Positions 43,719-52,132 of a stretch of 64,000 nt of DNA are shown here, one piece after another (positions within the stretch are counted from its first letter, which is position 1; every line of letters begins with the position of its first letter). The notes beneath the pieces were generated by a model that was not told the DNA's origin, did not search any database, and worked only from the letters and a program-made list of their open reading frames with translations. The position numbers and the translations under genes are program-made. This DNA comes from Ktedonosporobacter rubrisoli (GTDB lineage: Bacteria > Chloroflexota > Ktedonobacteria > Ktedonobacterales > Ktedonobacteraceae), in the NCBI RefSeq assembly GCF_004208415.1, contig NZ_CP035758.1, forward strand, positions 6,696,001-6,760,000, in the 5' to 3' direction.

Positions 43719-44060
43719 CTACTTCTCAAGCCACTCCTGGATAACCTGCTTATTTGGATGAATTGAGACCAGTAATAGCGGCTCTTCGCCAGTGTTCTTA
43801 AACCCGTGAGGCGTATTCGGCGGCGCTATTACTACCTCTTCGCTATGGACATCGAGCGTCGTGTCTCCAAGCGTAAAGGTGGCTTTGCCTTGCAGCATGA
43901 TAAAGACCTCAGGATAGGGATGCTTATGCAGGTTGGGACCACTGCCAGGCACGCTGGTCATCCAGAAAAATGAGACAGGTACATCGCCATGCTCGCTTCC
44001 TTGAAACAGGCAGGCATTTTCATTCCAGCGCAAGCTCTCTTTTGAAATGATGCTGGTCAT
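43719..44060 (-). CDS. Small cupin-domain protein
   Basis: 113 residues, single-domain cupin: LHKHPYPEVFIMLQGKATFTLGD has the HxH(x)nE metal motif (His, His, Glu) and VIAPPNTPHGFKNTGEEPLLLVSIH has the second-motif His. The ATG at 44060 follows AAAGGA. Single-cupin proteins of this size are often dioxygenases, isomerases or ligand-binding proteins; nothing in the neighbourhood tells which. Confidence 0.88.
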   Translation of the reverse strand: MTSIISKESLRWNENACLFQGSEHGDVPVSFFWMTSVPGSGPNLHKHPYPEVFIMLQGKATFTLGDTTLDVHSEEVVIAPPNTPHGFKNTGEEPLLLVSIHPNKQVIQEWLEK

Positions 44061-44411
44061 ACAATGATCCTTTCGCTATGAATCCAGGGTGGGAAACTGA
44101 CTCTTCCTTTCACGCTAAGCACAGCATAACAGAAAAATGGTCCCACATAAAGAGCCATTTCTTGGGTACTTTACCATGCCATTTAAGCTAATGTGGAGAG
44201 AATGGTAGCAGCACGATGGGCAACCTTTTGCCAATATGAAAAACAAGCATACACAGCAATAGACATTTCGCGTAAGAACCATGCAGAAAAAAGGTCAAAA
44301 TATGTTCTATTATTCAGGCATTGTATGCTATGCTTGTAACAGACAGTCGCTAACGGAGTACACTGTAGATAGCAAAACTTGCAATACCCTTCTTTAAGAA
44401 CTGGAGAAAGG

Positions 44412-44984
44412 ATGCTTGCCTGCTCTATGAAGGCTCACGATATCGAGAAATATCTTGCCCAGTTGGGGCGAGAGCTTGCCAATTCAGGCATAGTTTCTCC
44501 GATACATATACTCCTGATAGGTGGAGCATTTATGCTCACGCAAACACAAGTAAGGCGTATGACCAACGATATTGATGTCTTGCCTCTTGATGAAGATCAA
44601 CGGGACATAGCAACCGGTACCCCGCTGGCCGTGGCGCTCTGGAATGCCGCGCATGCCGTTGCCGCCCGGCATCGCCTTCACCCCCTCTGGTTCAATACAC
44701 TTATTGTCGATTTTGTGCGTGCCGCCGGCGATATTCCCCACGGCACCCATTGGCGTACCTATGGCCCTCTGGAGGTCTATCTCCCACCTAAAGAATATAT
44801 GCTGGCCCTCAAGCTGGTAGCAAATCGCGAAAAAGACCAGGCCGACATTGCCGCGCTGTGCCAGGAGCTCAAAATCTGTACGCGCCAGCAAGCGCAGCGG
44901 CTTATCACTATGTACATCCCCGATCAGGAGGAGCAGCACCTCTTTGCAATTCCTACCACGCTGAACACGCTGTTTCCAGCTTGA
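44412..44984 (+). CDS. Nucleotidyltransferase-fold protein (DUF6036-like), first gene of a pair
   Basis: 190 residues from the ATG at 44412 (GGAG 5 bases before). ILLIGGAFMLTQTQVRRMTNDIDVLPLD contains the nucleotidyltransferase fold signature: a GG-type loop followed by D-I-D for metal binding. The second half is helical and includes REKDQADIAALCQEL and a QRLITMYIPDQEE. Proteins of this type (AbiEii/MNT-like and DUF6036) often occur in two-gene modules with toxin-antitoxin character. A 165-residue partner follows 21 bases later. The exact family is inferred. Confidence 0.7.
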   Translation: MLACSMKAHDIEKYLAQLGRELANSGIVSPIHILLIGGAFMLTQTQVRRMTNDIDVLPLDEDQRDIATGTPLAVALWNAAHAVAARHRLHPLWFNTLIVDFVRAAGDIPHGTHWRTYGPLEVYLPPKEYMLALKLVANREKDQADIAALCQELKICTRQQAQRLITMYIPDQEEQHLFAIPTTLNTLFPA

Positions 44985-45005
44985 AAAGGAAAGGACTTAA
45001 CCATT

Positions 45006-45503
45006 ATGCCAATGCAACTGGATGAGCCGTTACAAACCATGGCGCGAACCTTTAGTCAGATTTGTCAGGGCGAAGAGCCCTGGATCGCGCTCGGCAATTT
45101 CATGAACGACTGGTTTGCCTATGCGCGAGATAGGCGCGAGCAGTTGGTCCAGGAGCCTCTTTTCTTGGCGGCGGACATTCCCCTCTCGCTTAAGCGCTGG
45201 GCGGTCTTTATCGCCGCCTCTGTCGAGTGGCTCTGCTTCCGCTATGACGTTCCCTGTCCTGATTGGGTCTATGATTCCCGCCTCCAGCTTGCTGAGCCCT
45301 GGTGGTATGGCGTTAACGCGGACCATCCGGCCGTACAGGCGCGGCTCATGAGCACAACGCCAGAGCCATTTACACGCCGCAATATTTATTGTGGGGATCG
45401 CATGTATAATAATAAATATGAGCTGGCCGATCTCACAGCCCGGCTTAAAGCGCTCCGTTATGCCAGGGGCAAAGCTTCCTCCGATATGAGTAGGGCACGC
45501 TAA
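45006..45503 (+). CDS. Unrecognised partner of the nucleotidyltransferase-like gene
   Basis: 165 residues, begins MPMQLDEPLQTMARTFSQICQGEEPWIALGNFMNDWF. Composition is helical with many Trp (about seven), including WVYDSRLQLAEPWW. No known domain recognised. It follows the nucleotidyltransferase-like gene with a 21-base gap and its own ribosome site (AAAGG, about 12 bases before ATG), and both read in the same direction, so a functional pair is likely. A late RRNIYCGDRMYNNKYEL could be an active or binding segment but this is only speculation. Confidence 0.7.
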   Translation: MPMQLDEPLQTMARTFSQICQGEEPWIALGNFMNDWFAYARDRREQLVQEPLFLAADIPLSLKRWAVFIAASVEWLCFRYDVPCPDWVYDSRLQLAEPWWYGVNADHPAVQARLMSTTPEPFTRRNIYCGDRMYNNKYELADLTARLKALRYARGKASSDMSRAR

Positions 45504-46045
45504 TCATTTCCATCAGCCTTATTTGCTTATTTCTCCGGGCCCTCTTCAGGCCTTTACGCACTTTTCTAGGCGAGATCTTCCTGTATCGTCTGTTGCGGAA
45601 ATGCTCTTTTGTAGAGTACAAAGGAAGCCACACAACAATGACCAGATCTAGCGGAAGACCTGAGAGGCATTACAATCAGTGCCGTGCCACTTCCCTGCTT
45701 CAATTAAACGCAGTAGGAATAGATTTTTGCTGAAGTCATATTTGATCCTGATCGGGGCTAGCAATACTTTGTATGCATCTTTAAAAACTAACACAAAGCA
45801 CTTCTTGACTATCTTAAAATAGGATATACTATTAGCAACACTTGACTTGTTTCAAGCGAAATAGGTTTATGTAGTGTTCGATACACAATCAGTGCATGGT
45901 AGATTCCCTCTGTTTGTGAACCGCTGAACCACGCGCCCATAGTCAAATGGGGCGACCCGGTGAGGCCGCCCCAGGGCATTTAGTGAAGAGCCAGGACTCA
46001 CAAGACTCCGGGCAACATAATGCGCTTGCAGAAAGGAGGTATGAT

Positions 46046-46201
46046 GTGATCCTGCACGGAACCGATTTCCCACAAATGGGCCTTTGCCCCTCACTTCTCA
46101 CGGCTCGAAGACTGTCTGAGCAACGCTATAACCACAGGCAAAGGCTACTCAAACAACTTCGCGCCGCACGTTGCCAAAAAGAGAATAACCCTTCTCTATA
46201 A
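46046..46201 (+). CDS. Possible 51-aa basic small protein
   Basis: GTG at 46046 is six bases after a full AAAGGAGG, but an ATG-ATG-TGA overlap in another frame lies between. The peptide VILHGTDFPQMGLCPSLL is followed by a basic helical end (LSEQRYNHRQRLLKQLRAAR). No family recognised. The surrounding 45504-46353 region has no other gene; a GC-rich hairpin (GGGGCG / CGCCCC) lies near 45950-45975. Confidence 0.3.
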   Translation: MILHGTDFPQMGLCPSLLTARRLSEQRYNHRQRLLKQLRAARCQKENNPSL

Positions 46202-46323
46202 AATAGTATACCTGTACCCATAAATAACCCCGCGTGCAAGTTTTGCCGCCTTCACCATCTTTCCTTCGCGGCAAAACTCGAAAAGGCAGATTCCCCCTTG
46301 CTTTTTTCTGCCCAAGCTGTTAA

Positions 46324-46340
46324 AATAACACTGTAAATTA
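46324..46340. promoter_or_regulatory. Candidate TetR operator upstream of the tetR gene
   Basis: AAATAACACTGTAAATT at 46323-46339 resembles the perfect palindrome AATTAACACTGTTAATT at 47030 (only a few changes). It lies about 15 bases upstream of the TetR start codon. This is a pattern-based call. Confidence 0.45.
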
Positions 46341-46353
46341 ATAGAGGGTTGTT

Positions 46354-47010
46354 ATGAGGAAAAGAACTGAACCAACCAGAGCCGAGCGCATGAAGCAGGC
46401 AATCCGTCATCGCCAGGATCAAGAGAAGCTGGAGCTGCGCCAGACGATTCTAAGAGCGGCCAGCGAATTGTTTTTGGAGCAGGGCTATGAGAAATTTTCG
46501 ATGCGCGGCTTGGCTGAGCGCATCGGCTATTCCGCGACTACGCTTTATCTCTATTTTCGAGATAAGGATGACTTGCTTTTCGCAGTTGTCGATGAAGGCT
46601 TCACGCGCTTCGAACGCCAGTTGGAAGCCGTGGCAGCCAGCAAAGATGATCCCTGGGAACGCTTGATGGCTCTTGGAGAGGCTTACATTAGCTTCGGGCT
46701 GCACAATCCCGCTTACTACGAGCTGATGTTTATGCAGCGCACCGATTTCCTCATGAGCTCCAAACCCGGTACGCAGGAACCACGCATCACGGCCTTCCTG
46801 GTGCTTGAACAAACAGTTCAGCAGGCCATCGATGCCGGGGTGATCATTCCTGGAAATGCTAAGGCCTATAGCGATGCCTTGTGGGCGCAGATGCACGGAA
46901 TTGTGTCCCTGGCCATCTCCAGCACCGATTCCTTCTTTCAAGGCGAGCGGCTGCGGGAGGCTATCGAGGCTGCGCGCTCTATGATCTTTCGAGGATTACA
47001 TCAGGCGTAA
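46354..47010 (+). CDS. TetR family transcriptional regulator
   Basis: 218 residues, ATG at 46354 after AGAGGG. Basic N-terminus, then a TetR HTH: LRQTILRAASELFLEQGYEKFSMRGLAERIGYSATTLYLYFRDKDDLLFAVVDEGF. The ligand domain is helical and unassigned. It precedes a carotenoid oxygenase gene. Palindromes flank it on both sides, and an intrinsic terminator is embedded in its last codons, so the two genes are separate transcripts that may share regulation. Confidence 0.94.
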   Translation: MRKRTEPTRAERMKQAIRHRQDQEKLELRQTILRAASELFLEQGYEKFSMRGLAERIGYSATTLYLYFRDKDDLLFAVVDEGFTRFERQLEAVAASKDDPWERLMALGEAYISFGLHNPAYYELMFMQRTDFLMSSKPGTQEPRITAFLVLEQTVQQAIDAGVIIPGNAKAYSDALWAQMHGIVSLAISSTDSFFQGERLREAIEAARSMIFRGLHQA

Positions 47011-47022
47011 TCCTCTTTTTTT
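46991..47022 (+). terminator. Strong intrinsic terminator overlapping the tetR stop
   Basis: GAGGATTAC (46991-46999) pairs with GTAATCCTC (47007-47015) around a 7-base loop, followed by seven T. The stop codon of tetR (TAA at 47008-47010) lies in the right arm. Confidence 0.88.
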
Positions 47023-47029
47023 AACGAGC

Positions 47030-47046
47030 AATTAACACTGTTAATT
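47030..47046. promoter_or_regulatory. Perfect 17-bp palindrome upstream of the carotenoid oxygenase gene
   Basis: AATTAACACTGTTAATT is a perfect dyad, 66 bases before the carotenoid oxygenase start. A related sequence occurs just before tetR, so it is a likely TetR operator. Confidence 0.65.
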
Positions 47047-47112
47047 CAAAGTGATATGTAATTTAAGCTAGATTGAACAATCCAGTGGAGCAAACAGAAA
47101 GGATTTTGTGAC

Positions 47113-48540
47113 ATGGCCAACCACTATCGGGGTGCGTTACAAACGCAGGATCAGGAAATTAGCCTTGATCATCTTCCCGTCGCGGGCCAGATTCCACACT
47201 GGCTCAGCGGCACATTATTGCGCAATGGACCCGGCAAATTCGAGCAGGGCGGGCAAAAGTATCGACATTGGTTTGATGGCATGGCAATGCTGCACCGCTT
47301 CGCCTTCCACAAAGGCGAAGTCTCCTATACCAACCGCTTTTTGCGCAGCTCGGCCTATACAAAGGGCCGCGAAGAGGGCAAGATCTGCTATAGCGAGTTT
47401 GCTACCGATCCCTGTCGCTCGCTGTTCAAGCGCGTAGCCTCTCTCTTCGAGACTAACGACCACCTGGCTCCGGTGCCAAATGCCGGTGTAAATCTGGCCC
47501 GCCTCGACGATGCCTTTATCGCTATGACCGAGACACCCATCCCTGTGCAGTTCGATGCGCAAACTCTGGAGACAATCGGAGTCATCGATTTTCAGGACAA
47601 ACTTGCCGGTCACATGACCACAGCGCATCCACACTTTGATCCGGCAATGCAGGCCGGGATCAACTATATGGCTAACTTCTCGGCCAAGAGCACATACAAT
47701 GTCTTTGCCTTTACGAAGCAGCAACGTCGCCTGATTGGTTCGCTTCCCGTACGCGAGCCGGCCTATATGCACAGCTTTGGCATGACGCGCAACTATATCA
47801 TTCTTGTCGAATTTCCCCTGGTGATCGAGCCTCTCAAGCTCATGCTCAGCGGCAAACCGTTCTATGAGAACATGCTCTGGAAGCCGGAACGCGGTGCGCG
47901 CTTCCTGGTGATGAGCAAACACGATGGCTCGCTGGCCGGCACGTATGAGAGCGAGGCCTTCTTCGCCTTCCATCACATCAACGCCTTTGAGCAAGACGGC
48001 GATATTCTTGTTGATCTTGCGGCCTTTCCTGATGCGCGGATTCTCGATCAGTTATATATGGATAACCTGTTGGGACCAAAGGGCGGCGCGCTTTCCCAAA
48101 GCTCCTACCGACGCTATCGCCTTTCTCCTGGGCAGACAAAAACCAGCTATGAGCAGCTTTCCGCAGAGACAATTGAGCTGCCCCGCATTAACTACGAGCG
48201 CAACAACGGAATTGAGTACCGCTTTGCCTATGGCGTGAGCCAGCATGGAAAGCAGCGCGACGATTTCTTAGATCAGCTGGTGAAGGTTGATTGTACTGAG
48301 CGCAGCACAAAGATCTGGTATGCAGAGGGCTGCTATCCCGGCGAACCAGTGTTTGTGGCCGCCCCTGATACCAGCGACGAAGATGAGGGCGTTGTGCTCT
48401 CAGTGATCTTCGATGCCCAGCGCGAAAGCTCATTCCTGTTAGTGCTAGATGCTCGCTCGTTTACTGAGCTTGCGCGTGCAGAAGTGCCCCAGCATATTCC
48501 GCTGGGCTTCCACGGCATATATACTCATGGCGTTAATTAG
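47113..48540 (+). CDS. Carotenoid oxygenase family protein
   Basis: 475 residues. The RPE65/CCO family propeller is suggested by HWLSGTLLRNGPGKF at the N-terminus and by conserved His in GHMTTAHPHFD, MHSFGMTRNYIILVE, AFFAFHHINAFEQDGDILVDL and the C-terminal GFHGIYTHG, which together supply the four iron His. Such enzymes cleave carotenoid or stilbene double bonds. Substrate unknown. ATG at 47113 follows AAAGGA and it sits behind a TetR gene, likely under its control. Confidence 0.93.
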   Translation: MANHYRGALQTQDQEISLDHLPVAGQIPHWLSGTLLRNGPGKFEQGGQKYRHWFDGMAMLHRFAFHKGEVSYTNRFLRSSAYTKGREEGKICYSEFATDPCRSLFKRVASLFETNDHLAPVPNAGVNLARLDDAFIAMTETPIPVQFDAQTLETIGVIDFQDKLAGHMTTAHPHFDPAMQAGINYMANFSAKSTYNVFAFTKQQRRLIGSLPVREPAYMHSFGMTRNYIILVEFPLVIEPLKLMLSGKPFYENMLWKPERGARFLVMSKHDGSLAGTYESEAFFAFHHINAFEQDGDILVDLAAFPDARILDQLYMDNLLGPKGGALSQSSYRRYRLSPGQTKTSYEQLSAETIELPRINYERNNGIEYRFAYGVSQHGKQRDDFLDQLVKVDCTERSTKIWYAEGCYPGEPVFVAAPDTSDEDEGVVLSVIFDAQRESSFLLVLDARSFTELARAEVPQHIPLGFHGIYTHGVN

Positions 48541-48701
48541 CTTTGTTAAGCGGAAATTGGCTATTAGAGAACTGATGATCAGGCCCGGCCGCGGCCTGGG
48601 TATCATGACGATGCTTTTGAGCCGAGCACTATGTCCATATGCACAGCGCGGTGGCCAGGTAAGCCCTGAAGCCGCGCCTGCCTGGATATCAGGAGGAAAC
48701 G

Positions 48702-49568
48702 ATGGGAGCTACTTCTCATTCCTTCAAGGAAGGGGCCGTGCAGCTTCCCGAAGGAAAAGTCCATTATTACATGGCAGGATCTCAAGGCCCGCCTGTGGTA
48801 CTCCTGCATGGTGGCGGGCCAGATAACGCGCTTATTAGCTGGTCCAGGCTCTTACCTGTCCTGGCCGGCTCTTTTCGGGTCTATGCTCCAGATTGGCCCA
48901 AGCAAGGCCAGAGCCACCCGTACCATGGAAAAGCTACTCAGCAGGAGCTTGAGCGTTGCCTGGCCAGCCTGTTAGATACCTGGGAGGTATCCCGTGCAGC
49001 GCTGGTCGGGCTCTCGATGGGTGGCAGCGTCGCTCTGGGCTTTGCCCTTAAGCATCAAGAGCGCGTAACGCGCCTGATTCTAGCCGCTCCGGGAGGGCTA
49101 CAAGAACGGGTGGCTCGGCAGAAATTGAGCTACCTTGCCCTTCGCATGCCGCTGCTTCCTCTCCTGGGACGCTACCTCACGCGCAGTCGTGGCTTTATTC
49201 GTTCCTACCTGCGCCATGTCTTTAAAACAGAGGTTCTGGATCTTGACGCTATAGTCGAGGCCGTACAGGCTGAGTTCAGGGCTAAAGGCAGCATGTTTGA
49301 CGACTGGTTGCTCGATGAGACGACCTGGCAGGGCAACAGAACCTATCATATGCCTCATCTCCCCAGGTTAAGCAGCACGACGCTCCTTCTGCAAGGCACT
49401 GCCGACGATATGGTCTCTCCCGAGCTGGTGCTCCAGGCGGCAAGCTTGATTCCACAGGCCGAACTATGCCTGCTGGAAGGATGCGGCCACTGGTCCCATC
49501 GCGAGCGGCCCGAGGCTTTTAACGCAGCTGTGCTCAGGTTCCTTACACCACTCCTGCAGGACTCCTGA
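48702..49568 (+). CDS. Alpha/beta hydrolase
   Basis: 288 residues, ATG after AGGAGG. VVLLHGGGPDN (oxyanion region), nucleophile elbow GLSMGGSVALG with catalytic Ser, GTADDMVSPELV for the Asp and GCGHWSHRERP for the His. The long cap around LALRMPLLPLLGRYLTRS supports a C-C or ester hydrolase fold, substrate unknown. Stands after the carotenoid oxygenase gene (161-base gap) on the same strand, possibly part of the same function. Confidence 0.92.
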   Translation: MGATSHSFKEGAVQLPEGKVHYYMAGSQGPPVVLLHGGGPDNALISWSRLLPVLAGSFRVYAPDWPKQGQSHPYHGKATQQELERCLASLLDTWEVSRAALVGLSMGGSVALGFALKHQERVTRLILAAPGGLQERVARQKLSYLALRMPLLPLLGRYLTRSRGFIRSYLRHVFKTEVLDLDAIVEAVQAEFRAKGSMFDDWLLDETTWQGNRTYHMPHLPRLSSTTLLLQGTADDMVSPELVLQAASLIPQAELCLLEGCGHWSHRERPEAFNAAVLRFLTPLLQDS

Positions 49569-49885
49569 ACATCCCTGCTCTCCCTGAATAGAAAGTTTGT
49601 TTGCTCATAGAGGGCGTATGCTAAGAATAAAGATTCTGGCATATGCCCTTTTGTGCAGGCCACAAACTGGCCAATTATCCAGCCCTCATCATGCGCAGTT
49701 GTGCTACACTGCAACCAAGGAAGCGCGGCGCAGCACTGCACATTCTGCAGTTACGGGAGCGCAAGCCAGATCATCAGTCTTCTATTGGAGAGCTTGACAA
49801 AAGCAGATTTATATTTTATCTTGATATCAAGATAAATTTTACAAATATTCTTTGTATCAAGGAAAAGCATAAAGGAGTTATGTTC

Positions 49886-50731
49886 ATGGAGAAATGGATC
49901 TGTGCCACCTGCGGAACCCAGTTTCCCGCCAGCGAGAAGCAGCCGGTGGTTTGTCCCATTTGTAGCGAGACGCGCCAGTATATAGGCCACCACGGTCAGC
50001 AATGGACGACCACCGAGCAGCTCAAGAAGGAGCATCGGCATATTGTGCAGCAGCACGAGCCGCATTTAATCGGAGTCGGGATCGAGCCATCCTTTGCCAT
50101 CGGACAGCGCGCCCTGCTCATTCAGACCGAAAAGGGCAATGTGCTCTGGGATTGTGTGAACTTTCTGAACCAGGAAACTGTAGAGGTTATCCAGCAACTT
50201 GGAGGCCTGCAGGCCATCGCTATCTCCCATCCTCACTACTACACTTCAATGGTAGACTGGGCCGAGCAGTTCGACGCCCCCATCTATCTACACGAGGCCG
50301 ATCGCCAGTGGGTTATGCGTCCCAGCGAGCGCATAGTCTTCTGGTCAGGTGAGACGCACGAACTGCTGGATGGGCTCACCCTGATCAATCTTGGCGGCCA
50401 TTTTGCCGGTGGGACTGTCTTGCACTGGCGCGATGGCGCGAACGGCAAAGGGGCGTTGCTCTCGGGAGATATCATCTATGTGGTCGCTGATCACAACTGG
50501 GTGAGCTTTATGTACTCTTACCCTAATCTGATTCCCTTGCCCAGTAGCGAGGTGCGCAAGATGCGCGACATGATCGCGCCCTACCAGTTTGAGCGCATCT
50601 ATGCAGCCTGGTTTGAAAGGCTTACGCCGCAGGGCGGACACGAGGCAGTTATGCGGTCGGCCGATAGGTATATCGCGATCTTAGAGCAAGGCATCACGGC
50701 CATTGAACCCACCCGCGAGGAGAGGAGATGA
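49886..50731 (+). CDS. MBL-fold hydrolase with N-terminal rubredoxin-like zinc ribbon
   Basis: 281 residues from the ATG at 49886 (AAAGGAG 8 bases before). The first 25 residues have CATCGTQFPASEKQPVVCPIC, two Cys pairs that bind a single metal (zinc ribbon or rubredoxin-like). The MBL body follows: ISHPHYYTSMVDW takes the place of the HxHxDH motif and lacks part of it, LLSGDIIYVV supplies the bridging Asp, and GGHFAGGTVLHW adds a His. The degenerate first motif suggests altered metal binding. Function unknown. An open extension upstream is not translated for lack of a ribosome site. Confidence 0.85.
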   Translation: MEKWICATCGTQFPASEKQPVVCPICSETRQYIGHHGQQWTTTEQLKKEHRHIVQQHEPHLIGVGIEPSFAIGQRALLIQTEKGNVLWDCVNFLNQETVEVIQQLGGLQAIAISHPHYYTSMVDWAEQFDAPIYLHEADRQWVMRPSERIVFWSGETHELLDGLTLINLGGHFAGGTVLHWRDGANGKGALLSGDIIYVVADHNWVSFMYSYPNLIPLPSSEVRKMRDMIAPYQFERIYAAWFERLTPQGGHEAVMRSADRYIAILEQGITAIEPTREERR

Positions 50732-50773
50732 TCCGGGAATCAGGCGCCGGACCATTTCTTCTCGCCGGCCAGC

Positions 50774-52114
50774 CTAAGTTCCGGTAACGCCGGTAAAATT
50801 GAAGCGACTCGTGCTCAAGGCAGGCGCCACCACGGTCAGATAGTCGGTGCACTGCAGGCGCTCGCGGCCAATGCCCTGCACGTTGAGCAAGACATCAAGA
50901 ATGCTCTGGGTAAAGCGGAGATTTTTTACCGGCCTGCTCAGCTCGCCGTGCTCTATCAAAAAGGTACCGTCGCGCGTCATGCCGGTAAATAGCGTTTTCA
51001 CGGGATGCACAATATTGGTATAGTGAAAGCGCGTCACATATAAGCCATGATCGATGCCTTTGATTAGTTCCTCCAGGCTGGCATCGCCGGCTTCCATCAT
51101 CGTATGCAGTGGCAAGGGTCCTTCAATATTGGGAGCCGGCAAAGCGTGGCCCGTATTCGGCTTGCCAGCGCGCGCAGCAGTAAACGAATCATAGACAACG
51201 GCATTGGCGATGCCCTTCTCAATCAGCAACACGCGCTGCTTGGGTACGCCCTCATAGTCAAAGGCTTGCGGCAGCCCGGCCAAATCATGGCCATCATCAT
51301 AAATCGTCACGCGCTTATCGGCAAGTTGTTTGCCAAACTGACCATTCATAAAGCTGCGCTCCTCCTGCACAGCCATTGCTGAGAGTCCCATAAAGGCGAA
51401 GAACTGCAGCATATCGGCCACCGCATAAGCATCGAGGACCACAGGATATTCGCCCAAGGAAATATCGACGGGATTTCTGCTGCGCTCAGCTTTTTCTACA
51501 GTCTCGCGCGCCATGTGCTCAAAATTGATGCTACCGAAATCGGTAGACACGCGTTGAGCATATCCCGAACCGCGCGCATCTGCCATCACCACAGCATGGC
51601 ATTCAGCCGTCGTCGTGGGTTCGTAGGCAAAGGTGCCGAGAGAATTAGCCACGGCCAGGTGGCGTGTTCCTGTTGAGAAGGCGCCCGCCGCCTCAAGATG
51701 ATGTTCCTTAGCTAGCTTGACAATAACGTTCACGCGCCGCGCGCGCTCCTCGGGGGAGCAGCGAGCTGTCTGCTCGCTATAGCCGGACGCGGGATGTAGT
51801 GGCTGGGGAGCTGGCAGTGAATGGAACTCGGGATTTTCGGGCTGCGTACGGGCAATTTCCAAAGCCTTCTCAGCGACCTGCTGCAGCGAGGTATCATCTA
51901 GCTGGTTAGTCGTCGCTACACCGATGCGCTTCCCCACGACGGCCCGAACGCGCAGCTCGTGATTGCTCTCGCTGACGTTTTGATGAATATAGTTATTGGC
52001 AAAGCGGGTCAGCGAGCTTTCGATACCTTGATAGACGACCTCGGTCTGTTCAGCCTGCGAATAGTGCAGCGCCTTCTCTACCAGAGTGCGTATGCTTGTT
52101 TCATCGGAATGCAT
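50774..52114 (-). CDS. pmbA: TldE/PmbA-type partner of TldD metalloprotease
   Basis: 446 residues. TldD/PmbA superfamily protein lacking the HExxxH motif, as expected for the TldE-type subunit that forms a heterodimer with TldD. Recognisable regions are YIHQNVSESNHELRVRAVVGKRIGVATTNQ, VVLDAYAVADMLQFFAFMG and LFTGMTRDGTFLIEHGELSRPVKNLRFTQSI near the end. The two genes are 18 bases apart on the same strand, so the complex is probably co-produced. Such complexes degrade unfolded peptides and mature some microcin- or RiPP-like peptides. Confidence 0.88.
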   Translation of the reverse strand: MHSDETSIRTLVEKALHYSQAEQTEVVYQGIESSLTRFANNYIHQNVSESNHELRVRAVVGKRIGVATTNQLDDTSLQQVAEKALEIARTQPENPEFHSLPAPQPLHPASGYSEQTARCSPEERARRVNVIVKLAKEHHLEAAGAFSTGTRHLAVANSLGTFAYEPTTTAECHAVVMADARGSGYAQRVSTDFGSINFEHMARETVEKAERSRNPVDISLGEYPVVLDAYAVADMLQFFAFMGLSAMAVQEERSFMNGQFGKQLADKRVTIYDDGHDLAGLPQAFDYEGVPKQRVLLIEKGIANAVVYDSFTAARAGKPNTGHALPAPNIEGPLPLHTMMEAGDASLEELIKGIDHGLYVTRFHYTNIVHPVKTLFTGMTRDGTFLIEHGELSRPVKNLRFTQSILDVLLNVQGIGRERLQCTDYLTVVAPALSTSRFNFTGVTGT

Positions 52115-52132
52115 GATTTTCTTACTCTTCCC

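Noticed and set aside
45867..46094. Minus-strand 75-aa ORF in the 45.5-46.3 kb gap
   Set aside because: No ribosome site and no recognisable sequence; overlaps the alternative plus-strand small ORF.
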